From assembly GCF_004027225.2 (NCBI RefSeq), contig NC_044277.2, forward strand, positions 28,844,995-28,908,994: 64,000 bases of DNA, in the 5' to 3' direction. Shown one piece after another: positions 45,968 through 59,100 of the stretch (within the stretch, counting starts at the first letter, position 1; each line of letters opens with the position of its first letter). The position numbers were made by a program, and so were the translations under genes. The notes under the pieces are model-generated. The model did no database searches. It saw only the letters and a program-made list of their open reading frames with translations, and was not told the origin of the DNA. This DNA comes from Strigops habroptila (taxonomy: Eukaryota; Chordata; Aves; Psittaciformes; Psittacidae).

Positions 45968-46545
45968 AATTATAGAATCACAGAATGGTTTAGGTTGGAA
46001 GGGACCTTCAAAGATCACCCCATTGCCATGGGCAGGGACACCTTCCACTAGACCAGGTTTCTCAAAGTCCCATCCAGCCTGGCCTTTAACACTTCCAGGG
46101 ATGGGGCACCCACAACTTCTCTGGACAGCCTGTGCTAGTCCCTCGCTACACTTACCACCACTCTCCAGAGCTGAATGCAGTACTCCAGGTGGGGTGTCAC
46201 CAGAGCAGAGAAGAGGGGCAGAACCACGTCCCTTGACCTGCTAGTCATGCTTCTTTGTATGCGGCCCAGGATATGTTGAATTTCTGGGCTGCAAGTGCAT
46301 GTTGGTGGCTCGCATCTAATATTTCATCCACCAGTATCCCCAAGTCCTTCTCCACAGGGCTGCTCTCAATCCCCTCATCCCCCAGCCCTGTTTGATATCA
46401 TGGGTTGCCCCAAGCCAGGCACAGGAGCTCGTAGTCGGCCTTGTTAAACCTCATGAGGTTCACATGGGCCACTCTTCAAGCCTGTTGAGGTCTCTCTGGA
46501 TGGCATCCCTTTCCTCTAGCCTATCCACTATAAAATCCAGACTCT
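45968..46545 (-). repeat. CR1 LINE fragment (longest in window)
   Basis: Reverse-oriented CR1 of about 580 bp: tatagaatcacagaatgg, ccatgggcagggacacc, gagctgaatgcagtactcc, aggtggggtgtcaccagag, ccccaagtccttctccac, and ttgaggtctctctggatggc. It extends further toward the element's ORF2 end than the other copies. A segment between the two halves is deleted near 46135-46160. Confidence 0.9.
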
Positions 46546-49500
46546 GCTGCAACAAGTGTCAGGAAAGATCTCTCATCATCTCTGTTATTTATTTCTCTTA
46601 TTACTTCTCTCATTATATTATTTATGTTTCTTGACTGTGGTGCTGAATGCTGCAACTTCAGCACAGGAGAGAGAGAAGTATTTTCTACAAAATTATGAAT
46701 AGACAGAGACCATCAAAATATTTTGGAGGTGGTGAGGCTAAAGAGATGTTAAACATCTGTTGTAACAGAAGTTAGTGATCCATGAGTTTGCTGACAAACA
46801 TTTGCTATTACTTGTAAAGGAAACAAAGAAAAGAAACATGACGTCAGTTGGTGGACTTGCAGTTGCCACTTGCTATTACTAATAGCAGGCAACACCAGTG
46901 GTAATTTGACAAAGGCTCTGCATAGCTCCACATTATTCACCACACAATATTTTCCTCTTTACATTAAAAAAAAAGCTATTGCATAGACAGTTTTCATTCA
47001 TACCCAGCATTTTTTTTTTTTTTCTAAAAGCTACATTTCCTAGTTTGCTTTTGATTATTTTCTTAAGTTATCACTTTATTGTTTGGCTATGTCTACTGGA
47101 ATTTTTATAAACTGTTTTAAAAGACTTCTGAGACGACATGTTGTTGAAGGAAACTGGAATATTGTTCTCCACCCGGATGTTTTAACACAGATAGCTCCCT
47201 TTTATGTAGTGTAGAGACAGAAGAGGTTAACTACAGACATAATGCCACCACAGAAAAGGAAGATTTCCTAAAGTGTGGATCTAGCACATGTTGCATGCCA
47301 CTGCTCAGGAATCCCGCCTTTCAGAAATGCTTAACTAGGCTTCACCATTTCATTGTCATCAGCCCAAACACATGGAAACCTGGTAATTATCCATAAATAC
47401 ATTATGTTTATGGACACCTTTCATTTTATATTCTGGTCCTTACATTGCCAGTGATCACATTTTCAAGCTTTTTCTGCTAAGAGCGTACTGCTTATTTTGT
47501 AGTTGTTTGCTTGTTTTTTGTTTTTTAATGAAACTGAGTCTCTCAAATGTTGACACCACTCCAGGAAAGGCAGTTATAAGAACAGAGGAGCAAAGTAATA
47601 AACATGGCTAATTTGAATTTAAAAAAAAAAAAAAAGTGCAAAGAAAGCTGACTGACCACAAACACAAAAGCCAGACAAAATATACTTATATGTACATTTA
47701 ACTAGAGGGTCATGTGACAGCACTGAAGGTTCACACGAGTATCACTGAACTGGAGGCTCTATAAAACAAAGGAGAACATAGTATCTACTTTGAAAGCTAG
47801 TGTTTTGTCTATTATTTCTAGCCAAGTCTTCCCCTGGCTCCTGAAACCCCAGTGCATATTTAATGATCAAATATGCTTACCAAGTATGACAGATCTAGGG
47901 GAATTTTCCTTTCTCTGTTTCTCTATTTCTATTTGCTATGTGTGTTTTTTAAGTTCGAACAGTATGCATCGAGAACGCATCTGAAAGGTCCAGCAATACA
48001 TGATTTACATTCACAGACTCTCACTGAAACACAACAGTTTGGGAAAGGAAGTGAAAAAATCTGATTAAATCATAGAAATCAGTAATAGCTTTTGGATATA
48101 GAAGAACAACATTTAAAAAGCCATGACCAAGGTCAGCCACGTGTTTTTGAACAGATTGCATACATAGCGCATGTTCCCAAACTCTCCTGGAGCAATGGGA
48201 CTGAACACTGCTGAGGTAGTCTGCCACAGTAAGACAAGAACTTGCAAAGTCAGGTGCCCCATAGACATGGCTATAACACTGTTCCTTGTAATACCCGGCT
48301 GGGATAAAAATCTCCTCAGGTCAGTCCCTAGTGAGAAATGGCACAAACACCCTGACCCTAAAAACAGTCTTTTGTGGCTACATTAGCCTTGTCTGCCAGC
48401 ATAGGAATTTGATTTGTATTGCAGGATGACTCCTGCATTTACAGATTTTTTTGTTTCTAGTGAAATTCTCTTTCCCCAGGTACCCAGGGAGATGGCGCCT
48501 GCAGCTACCAAGGCAGCTGCCCTATGGATGATGGCCACCCTGCAGGACATCCTGGGTGTATAGTGTCACTGTCCTTTTTCACTGTGTGGGAGCTACTGGC
48601 ACCTCCTTTCATCTTCACTGATACCCTTTCAGATACTTGGGTCTGTAAAGTAAAGGTCGCAAAGCATATAAAAAACCTCTCAACTTGATTCACATGCTAA
48701 TGCAAACCATCATGTTAAATATTTTGTCTTCATATACCCATTATTTTATAGCTGGTTATCTAGGAAAGCTCTGAGCTAGTTTGCACTCTCCAGTTTAACG
48801 TATGCTTGAAGGACAGGTATTGGGTGAAATCAGAAAAAACAAGTTGACAGATTATACAATGAATTTCCTATCCAACAGAGAACGGTGTCCCAGAAGATTA
48901 GGAAAAATAGTTGCATGTATAAAATGCTGTTTTTTCACTAGTAGGTGAGAGGAAAATAGCAAATCAGTGATCTTACAAAGTCACATACTTTTCTTGGTAT
49001 TTTAAACGTGTATTAAATAATCACATGAATGCTTCAGTGCCTAGGATTAAGGTTTATGTTAGAACGTCACATGCATCCTGAGCCAGGCATTTCTGTTGAT
49101 CATACCTATGTTTTTATTTTAAAGCTGTTTTGGGGAAGATGCGGTTAACTGAACATGACGTACAAAGCCTTTGAAGTCAATAAACTGTATGACAGCAGAT
49201 TTCTGTTGAACTTGTTTTCATGGCTGATTAGCAAAACTTATATTCATTAAGAACTAGTGTTTTCCAACAATAATTTGACTCATTACCATATAGAAAACCT
49301 GTCATAGTGCCGAGAAATGGGAGAATTCTTAGCATTCTGAGGAAGCTTAGCATCACACAGTTACTATCTGTAATCACAGACTCTGACAATCAAATGACAT
49401 CTAATATATTTGCCTTTCAGCTTTTGCCCAGAAGGTACCTGGAACTTGTAACAGTATTTGCTGTCTTGAGAGGTACTGTCCGTTTTCTACCCTGCCAGTT

Positions 49501-51450
49501 GCAAACAAGGGCATACAGAAAACCTGTAATATAAAACAGATGATAGTCTGATGGGGAAGAAAGGGTAGTATTTTGTTTCTATGTTCTTAAAAGTTTGAAA
49601 CCATATAAGTGGCCTAGAAACCAGTGCTAATGCATAGCTTTATTTTTTCCTTTCATGTCTTTTGTCATTGCATGGTTGTCAAGGGCAGGAGAGCACTGAA
49701 CTTGCTTCTAAAAAGAAAAGTGTGGTAGATGAGCATGAAGAAATGTGTAGGTTGACAAATCATTAAAAGAACAAAAACCAAAGGCCAAATTTTAATGCTA
49801 ACTTCCTCATGCATCTATAATCCTCAGTGACAACTCTGAGGACTTCTTTTTTCAGCTCAAAACAGCACTTTTTGAGTCATCACTCTCAGTGACTGTGTGC
49901 CACTGCTATTCTTAGTCACCATGCAACAGCCTGACTTGCTCAGGGTGGATACAGTTCAGACTGGGACAAATTTTCCCATATATATTTTCTCCAAGCATAA
50001 GTCAACCCTGGCCTATTATTAGGATGAATGTGCCTAATGCCTAATAAGACATCTAATCCCTACTGCCACCCCTGGAAAGACATGGCAGATAGTGCACAGC
50101 CTGGCACTGGAATAGGTGGTGTGGGAAGTAGAAAATAGCTTTCAGCTCACTCTGCTTCTGCACAGACCTCCCGAGAGCTGCTGTTGAGAAGTCATCTGGG
50201 TTGAATTCTGGCTGGCAGGCTGGAAGTGCAAAGTCTGAAGCTCACTTGAGCCATCTAGGCTTTATTAAGAGAGGAATGTATAGGTTATTCAGATAGAGTT
50301 TAAAAAGCCATTAAAAAGAATGGTTCTAACTGCCAAGTCAAGCCCTCAGAAGTTAAGAAATGTCCTTGTAGAAATAATTCCTTCACTTAGTACATAGAGA
50401 CTTTCAGTGACCATATTGCATTTTTTTCCTGGATGGGTTCCCAGCACAGCCTGTAATCAGTATGTGTGCATGGGCAATGGCACAGACATCTTCCAGCTGT
50501 GCTCAATGTGCACCTATCAGCAGATAAGTTACTGTTTTTTCTGTGATTCTAAGGGAAGGGCATGACATAAACATCACTTTTCACAAATTGTAGGGAAGAA
50601 GAAGAAAGTGATCTGTAAGAACGCTCTGTGGTCTGCTGATCAACACTGCAACCACGAGTAGAGAGAGCTACATGTACAGGTTCAGCACAGCTTCTCTGTA
50701 CTTCTGTGGCTGAATTTGGGATGGGTGCCCTAGAATCTGTTCTCACCAGGCTGACCTTGAAAAGCCATTTTCTTGGCATGGTTGTGTCAGGGCATGAGAC
50801 CATGGTCAGAGAAAACTGTAGGGAACTTCCCCAAAACAGTGACACCAAACTGGCAATGGCAGAAAGGTGGTCAGAGCGCCTGCTTTCCTGATGGAGAACT
50901 TCCCCCAGGCCAAGCAGTACTTTGCAAAAGAGAATTATTTTCACTCTTTCTCTCAGATATTACCTCTACCAAAATGTGTAACATATTTGACTTAAGTGGT
51001 ACTAAGAAGTCTGAAATGCATGTATATATTTATCCTTTCAGTACACTTCTTCTTCAGAGTTGAAGTCTTGAGTTAAAACGAAACAGTGACAATCCAGGAA
51101 GAGTGAAATATCTGCTTTGCTTTGGCATGGCTGCCAAGTGACTGGTGAGACTGGTAGGCAGCACACCCATATTTAAAATTAGAGAGTCCTGAATCATCAC
51201 TTTATGCTTCATTCCAACATCCACAAGGTCTCACCTTTTCTCTAGTCCCTAGGGAGCTCTGTGCTTCTGTGTGCTCAGATGATCCCAAAAATGCCAGCTA
51301 AGGAAGCTATGCTTTCCCAGGGGCAATGAAATGTCACTAGTTAGCAGGCAGTGGCACTGGTCTCATTGGGCAAATGCTGTCATCCAAATCCATCTTCCCA
51401 AAGATGCCTATAAATCTGCTCCTCCATCCTAAAATGAAGTAGTGAAACTG
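46546..51450. other. non-coding stretch
   Basis: No gene is recognised. A 15-base A run lies at 47621-47635. Open frames are short and conflict between strands. Confidence 0.5.
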
Positions 51451-51458
51451 CTGTGCAT

Positions 51459-51505
51459 GCAGGTAGGAGATACCCGGTAACGGCAGGTAGGAGATACCCA
51501 GTAAT
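51459..51505. repeat. 24-bp tandem duplication
   Basis: A 24-bp unit beginning gcaggtaggagataccc occurs at 51459-51482 and 51483-51505, with one mismatch in the shared part. Confidence 0.88.
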
Positions 51506-54500
51506 GTTTCATAGCTATTGTATTTGCTATTTTGTTTAAACCTGGGTTAATAAATCTTCACGGACAGAAATTCATCTCTGTTTGTGAAACACTTTTATGG
51601 TCTTCCATAAAGACTAGTCAGAAGAAATAAAAATTATTCCAAACCTGATACTCATGGCAGTGTACTTATGCAGACTCGTGTTGTCACTTTCGAGTTTCAA
51701 AGCAAGAATTACTGCGATCATCAAAGATGCCATGTCTTTCTTAAGCAACTCACATAATTACAGTTTTTCACTTAAGTTCAAATGATATTTCAGTTTGAAA
51801 AGGTATTTCTCATCTCCTGTCCTAACCTCATCTGCAGTGTGGTGGAACAATTTCACATTTCGGAGCATAGGGTACCCCTCTAAGTCTCTGAACCTCTCTA
51901 CAAGCCACCTGGGAGCACCTCATACAGAGGTACCTCACCTTGCACCCCTACCTAGTCCTGCCACAGGCTCCTGTGCTGGTCCTCGCCTGCAGCTCCTGGA
52001 GTGCCTCTGGGACCAGCACCATCCCGTGCTCCTTTTGCCCAGCTCAATGGCCATGGGATCCCAGAGACTGCAGCCAGGCCAGACTTACTTCAGCCCCCAT
52101 GCCCAACACAAACCCAGAGCACCCCAGATGGGGAAAGGCAAGGAAGCTTGAAGCAAGGACGCTGGGATATTAATGAAGCCCCTTTCTTTTTCCAGGCTAT
52201 ATTTTGCAGAGGGTGGGGTGCAAGCAATAGCTCTGGAAAGCAAAGGAAGCCAGCAAGCCCGCCGTCTGCTCTCTCAGGACTGCTCTCTGGGCTGGATGTT
52301 AAAACTGGACATCATTACAGAAACCCTCAGTAAGTGGGGCCAGGACCAAAAACCATTTCCTGAACATTTGATGGTTTTTCCTAGCAGAGCAAGGACCCTG
52401 TTCCTCTCTCCTTTCAGAAGGACTTGGACCTGCAGAGCGAGCCTGGCACCTTGCCCCAGGAAAGCTGCCTACAGCACCAAGCACAGGCTTCCTGCCCCAA
52501 GCCATGCTGACAACATTTCATTTTCTTGGTAAATGCTCTGAGTTATACCCCATGTGGTTAGTTAGCAGCTGTTCAGGTACTGCAAAAATACAACAAAATG
52601 CAACAAAATTTACCTATAAATAGATAACAGCAAACAGCATGGTTGGAAGCCCATTGAAGTCACTGGGAAGACTCCTGCTGTCCTCAGTGAGCTTTGGATG
52701 AGGCCTAAAGGCTGTTTGGCCTTAGATAAGGAGAGGTTTGTGTCAGGATAATAATACCTAATCTGTAATAGCCAGGATTAATTTCAAAATTAAATTTTCA
52801 TTAACTATCCCAAATTCTTTTCCTTGATAGCTAGGACTGTCAATGGCTAAGGCTATTGATAAGCTAGGACTAATGATAGCTAAGACATCAGTATTATGCT
52901 TTACAGTCTTAAACTCTGAAACAGTGAAACATTTCAACATGTGTCTACCCTTGAAAAAGCAATTAGTATCCTGGACTTTGTGCCGCTTGTTCTCTTTTTT
53001 TTGGAGTACAAGAAGGGTTTATAATGCTCTTGCCTCTGTGAACAACGTTTTTCACTGGCACAATGTTAATTAAAATACATAGCCTGTCACTATCACATAA
53101 GCTCGTGCTAGATGCCACATTGTCAGTGACTATGTACTCATACTGATCCTACTGCTTGAGAAATAACAAGACTAAATACATCAGTTTTGACAACAAAAAT
53201 AGGTGCAGGGGAAAGAAAGAGGAAGAAAACATTAAACAAGCAAACATAACATTTAAAGCACTGACCGCTGTTTCATTAACAGTCAGTAAAAATGTTGTAG
53301 AGCTCCTATTGAGAACATTTTTATTCTCTAGCATCAGATATGTCTGTTTATAAGGATATAGCTATTTTTAGTGATTCTGATGGTACTAGAAAGACAACAG
53401 AGTTTAGCACAGTAGGTACAAAATGGGAAGTTCTCTAACTAACAATGGAGGGAACCAATTTTATGGGCTACCGATACCCACTGGGCTAAGAATGCAGTCA
53501 GTGGTGTAATAGCCTTCGGGCAGCTTCCAAACAATGCTGTGTTGTGGGAAGGAAGTTATAATGCAGTTGTGTCTCTGTCTTATATTGACTGCTAGGTCAA
53601 ACAAAGCCCAGACTGATTTGGAATTCACTTGCTGTGCCACTGCCTACTGCAGCTAGTTTGTGAAGCAGGCTATTGTGGGCAAAAACGGGAAACAAAAAGC
53701 ATTTGATCTTCGCAGTCCTCATGAGACAGCTTTAAATTTATTGCAATTTCCAGGCAGCAAAGGAACAGATTAGTATCTGATTATAGATCAGCATTTTCAC
53801 AAATGCTGAACAGCAAATGCTCCCTGGCATGGCTTACTTAGGGATGTGAAAAGAAATTATTCAAATCATTTAGAAATTGCTTGACAGCACTTTTGAGATA
53901 AAGATGCATTAAAATAAATCTGTGTCTAAGCACTGCTTACCTAGAGATAAGAAGATAAGAACTGCTGTACTGGATCAGATTGAAAGTGCATTTAGGACCT
54001 GATCTCCAGCAATGGCTATCTGTGGACACAGAGGAAAGCACACAAGAGTAAGCAGTGCAGGTGCCAAGTGGTCTTTTCCCTCATACATACTCCCAGCCTT
54101 CAGAGATCCTCAGATGGAGCTCACACACACACACGCCTCAATTGGAGAGTCTCGATGCTTCCCTCCCCACATTAATCTAGCTGCTTTTTTAATTGCTTTA
54201 CACAATTCGAAAAGCAGCTACCAGATCCCCACCATTCTGGGATCTCAGCTTCCACCATATAGCAAATTTTAGTGACTGCATGAAAATCATGGTCATTTGC
54301 TTCTTTTTAACTGCTTGCCTGTTAGCTTCCTGAAGTTCTTGAATTCTGCAAAAGGTGAAGGGAGGAAAACAACCATTCTCACTTCATCTGCCCCAGACTA
54401 TAGATGACTTTGTGAATCTGTATCACATCAGACCTTGGTTATTTCTTACAAGAGAAAGATGGACATTAGCTTGAAAGATCAAATGATTAGTCAACCTTTC

Positions 54501-56003
54501 TATGCCTCATTTTCTCTGTCTGTAAAATGGGGTTTCTGACATTAGCTGCGTTTCTAACATTTTGTCATCTCCTCCACCCTAATGTCCAGGAAAGCTCACC
54601 TAACAGAACTGTTTCAGCTCTTCCTGATATTTTAGTAAACTTCCTGATACTGCAAAATTAATGGAGACTGTAGGATTCTCAATCAGTCTGAACACAGCAG
54701 TGTTGTACAGCAAATTCTACTGTTAACTCAGGTTTCATGCAACAAGCTTGCTAAATATTGTTAGGGAGAAATAAAAACCTGTACTGAAGAAAGAGCTCAC
54801 CTTTTGTTGTTCGCTAAAGTAGTGGGAAGAACTGCTCACAGATCATTCTTTTATTTTTTTAAACTTTCTGTATCTGCAGAGCAGAAAGCACAGTAGGGAA
54901 GAAATACCTGTGGCGAATGTAAACATACCAGCCATGTGCAGCAGGGGAATGAGAACAGCCTCGGCTGAGCTTAGTAAGCTAATTACCAGGAATGTGGTCC
55001 TGTCTTAAATCAGAGACAAAATTCCTAGTTAAATTCCCAGGATAGTGTGTGAACCTTAAAGGGAAAACCATCTTTAAAAGAGGGAGTGAAAGCAGCTTTT
55101 TGAACGTCATATTTCAAATTCCCTGTGGACTTCAGCAAAACCATTTTAATTTCTGAAATTCTACTTCCACACAAGCACATTCCTTAATATGCTACCAGAC
55201 TGCCTAGCCAGGCTGGCTAAAAGAAGCTTTCTACCCTCCTTCTCCAGAACAAGGAGATGTGAAATAAAATCAGGAAAATTTGCATTTTCTTTTTAACACA
55301 AAGGGCAGAAGTATCTTAGAAAATAATTTGGAAAGGTATCTTGCTGTCATCTTTCAATGAGCTTCTAGCTGATAGGACTTGTTTGTTATGTTTCTTTCAA
55401 CTCATAAAAATGCCCCGAAGGGCCCTACCCCTTAACTTCAGTGAAATGCAAGCTGGCTGTAATTATTGGAAAATGACTTGATTACCTATTCAGGGCTGAA
55501 GTATATCCAGTAACAAAGGAAGTCCCTTCCCCAAGCAGTAAGTCAAAGTAAGTATTTGACTTCTGCCAGAAGAACACAGGGCCATCAAGCCTGCTCACAT
55601 TTCACACTGCTGAGGTCAAGCTGCCTGAGAAACAGTTCAGGTCATGACAACATTTTGTATCTGAAGCCAGCCATTTCAGCCCCTCTGCCTCATTTCAAAT
55701 TCCCTTGTAAAATCTGTGACTAATTCTATCTTATTTATTTGTTCCTCAGACTGATATTTTGGTATATCACTTGAAATGCTTTGTTTAGGCATTGAACATT
55801 GCTTGAGAGTAAAAAAAAAAGGATTGTTTTGCAGAAGTCTCATTTCCCTTTGGACATATTGCTCTGTCTTTAACATTTCCTAAAGAATACTGGAAGAAAA
55901 GCACGCATAGAATAAAGTTCATTGGCCTGGGTCCGATAACCTCACAAACTAGAAGCATCCTTTGAAAGCATTTAAACCCTCCTTAGTCCTCTGGCATCCT
56001 GTA
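51506..56003. other. non-coding stretch
   Basis: No gene is recognised. A GC-richer section at 51890-52500 gives overlapping open frames in three frames without family resemblance. The sequence around 53951-54030 resembles an old amniote interspersed repeat. Confidence 0.45.
53951..54030 (+). repeat. Possible ancient amniote interspersed repeat
   Basis: gaagataagaactgctgtac followed by tggatcagattgaaag, gacctgatctccagcaatgg and later tgcaggtgccaag resembles the start of a repeat common in turtles and crocodilians ('actgggtcagaccaaaggtcc' type). This is recalled from memory; the match is short and diverged. Confidence 0.3.
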
Positions 56004-56165
56004 TCATAGAATCATAGAATCACAGGATGGTTTGGGTTGGAAGGGACCTTAAAGATCATCTAGTTCCAAACCCTCTGTCATGGGCAGGGACACCTTCCAC
56101 TAGACCAGGTTGCTCAAAGCCCCGTCCAACCTGGCCTTGAGCATTGCCAGGGATGTGGCAGCCAT
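56004..56165 (-). repeat. CR1 LINE fragment
   Basis: Reverse-oriented CR1 3' end: tcatagaatcatagaatc, tttgggttggaagggacc, gggcagggacaccttccac, gaccaggttgctcaaagcc. It is the best-preserved short copy in the window. Confidence 0.92.
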
Positions 56166-59100
56166 GAGAAAAGATTGCCTGTTGGTCTAAAAACACATGG
56201 CAATGTCTTTATTCCTAACATGTGAATCAAACTGGTCCAACACACATTAGTTATTTAAAGCAATCTTTGTTGTATTTAGCTGTTTTATCAGTTAAATCTT
56301 CAATTGCTTAGCTGGCTTTTTAAGTAGTCATGACTGTTAGCGGTTTGGACAAAACTTTTCCCAATAAAAACTGCTCTAGATATCAGTCTACTAATTACTC
56401 ACTTAAGTATGAACAATAGTTTTGTGAGACACGTACTTTTTGTGCCCTGACAACTATTGGAGACTTTTTTCTGTTTTTTTCTTACCCGTTAGTTCCTTCT
56501 GCTGATGAATGGAGCTGAGCTGAATCTCATTGGCATGATATTTGTGAACAGGAGCACCGTGGCACCATTTTAGTATGTCTCAAAGGTTGCATTTGTACTA
56601 ACAGACAAAGGTGGCCAGCCGCTGCTCTCTGGCAATGATGTAACTAATATGGACTAGTGTGCACAGAGCTCAGTGCCTCTATTCCCTCAAACTAGGAGAC
56701 CACATCCAATCTACTAAGTAGGGATTGCTGATGACCCATGTTACCCCCACGAACCATAATGTGAAAAGTGCCAGCTAGACTAGGACAACACTGTGACTGT
56801 TTGGCAGCACAGACAACCCTATATGACGGCTTGGGCCTATGCTCTATCATCTCTATTTCGTTTACTGGGATAGATATTACCTATTGCACAGACACAGATT
56901 GTCAAGAGGTGGAATTTGAATGCATATCACTTCTGTGAAAAAAATACACCTTTTTCTCTCTTTTTCTCCTTCTCAGCAAGAAGAAAAGAATAGGTGTATA
57001 CTGAATAATGCAAGACGTACCACTGCCGTGCACCTCTCTTCTAGTTGCTCACAACAGCAGCAGCATTGCTGCACTCCTGAGGTAATATTTGCCAGGAGCA
57101 TGAGGATCCTGCAAGAGTGTCTATGGCTGAACAGAGGGAAGGATTCACCAAGACACACACACTGTGCTCCCTGACATGCTGAGGTTGCTCCCCAGGCATG
57201 TCCTGCTCGTTCATTATGGACCTACTGCTCCTTGAGCATACACAGGAGGTAAAGCTGCCAGCAGCTCTGCTTTGAAGTTTCCTCCTGGCCACAGCATTTA
57301 AGGATTTGACTCTTTAGGAGATTGGGGTTATAATCATCTGAATGTGAAGCCTAGATTGCTTCGAAGGATTCAATTAAATATGCCGCACAATAAAAACGCA
57401 CACATAAGAGGTTATTTGGGTTTGGCACCATGCATGGGACTAGAGTCTAATTAGGTCTTTATTGCTAACAACATCTGATTATAATGCTGTCTTCATTTCA
57501 TGATAGCTGTTTCGCAAGCCCTCTTTGCGTTGGCTGACACAGGGATGTCTACACCACAAAATGGAGCTTCATGCAGAAATCATCAAAGCAGTGCTGACCA
57601 AAAACTGAATTTATGCACAGGCATTCAAAAGAAAGATTCTGATTCAAAGGACATTGAAGAGTTGTGATTCACTTATGTCCACTGATGTTAACAGGCTGTG
57701 AAGTCTAATAATCAAAGAAGGTTTGGGGTCAGGTTGAAGGCAACAAGTGACTGTGTCCAAGAAGAGTGCTGTACCAGTCTTGTGGTCAGATGAACTAATT
57801 CATTTCTTAACTTTTACAGGGAATAACAACATTTGGATCTTAGGTCACCTGGCATTGTCTGGGTTCTAGGCTAGGATGACTTAAAATCATTCAAAAGGTT
57901 CTAAAAAGGAGGCAAGAGAACACATAATCTCATAATACTCGTACAAGGCCAGGTAGTCATGAATAAACTGGGAATTTTCTTTCAGGGCAAATATTTTCTG
58001 CACACTTGATCACCTCAGACAAATTTCAGTCTTCCAATACCATAGAAATTAATTTACATATTTCAGTCATATATTTTTGAAGGCTTATTTATGTCATTCC
58101 AAATAATCTAACTTTACAGAAAGCAGCAGATATGACAGTACAACTTGACAGTTAAAACCTGCTGGGCACAGATTTGCATTCAGCCCTGGGCTTTTGACTT
58201 CTTACTGGAAGACTGGTAGTGTTTGCCAAATACTCCTTGAACTTAGGTTGCTATTGAAACTGAGTAAGAATAGAGACATACAGTCAGAGCAAGATAAAGT
58301 TTTATGATCCATAAAAAAGAAGCAGATGCCTATATTCATTTATTAATTTCTGAAATAATATTTAATGCCAAAGGAATAAAGACAGTTTTCAAGCTGGTAT
58401 CACAGCAAAAGGATCATAAATTAGGAACTCTTTCTGGAGTGTGTCACCTGTAATTTTGTGTTAGTGCTGCTTTTATTCCTTTTCAGTTGGTACCTGCTAG
58501 ATGAGTTTTTTGTATCTAGCATTTGGCTACTGTATTTTAACAAGATCTAAAAATTTAACCTTTTCTTTCAAAAAGTGATTCATCTTTTGATAACAGCTTT
58601 TGCTTCATGTGACAAGTTGGTTGTGGTTTCCTTATGGAAGCAGTTAATGGTCAAGCATTTCAGATCACACCAATCAACTTAACTACACTAAATTTATTTG
58701 ATCTAGCCCCAAGTATTTATTAAAGTCTTTAGATTATCTACAAGAAGTCAAGCTGCAAAAATACTGCAAAAAAAAAAAGGACTAAATATTCATTTGGGGA
58801 ATTCATTTATTTGGAAACAGTGTCTTTCTGGGAATGTTTTCCTAGCTTTTGTAAAACTACATAGCTTGAACTGCCTTAATGTGCATATACAAGACCCTGA
58901 TTTTTTGTTTTAATTTTTTAAAAAAGTGCATGGCACAAACTCTTCTGATCATCTCTACTGCTGAAATCCAAAAGCCAAAGGGGGGTGAGGCCATATAATG
59001 AGAGTGTTTGGAAAATATTATTTCAAACATTTCTATTAGGGCTTTATTTGTTATTCATATATTAAAGCAGCATAGACTTACACAAATATCGTGAATGCTC

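Noticed and set aside
51795-52532. Overlapping 110-119 codon + strand open frames
   Set aside because: Three different frames overlap in a GC-richer patch, with Pro/Gln/Ser-rich translations and no family match.
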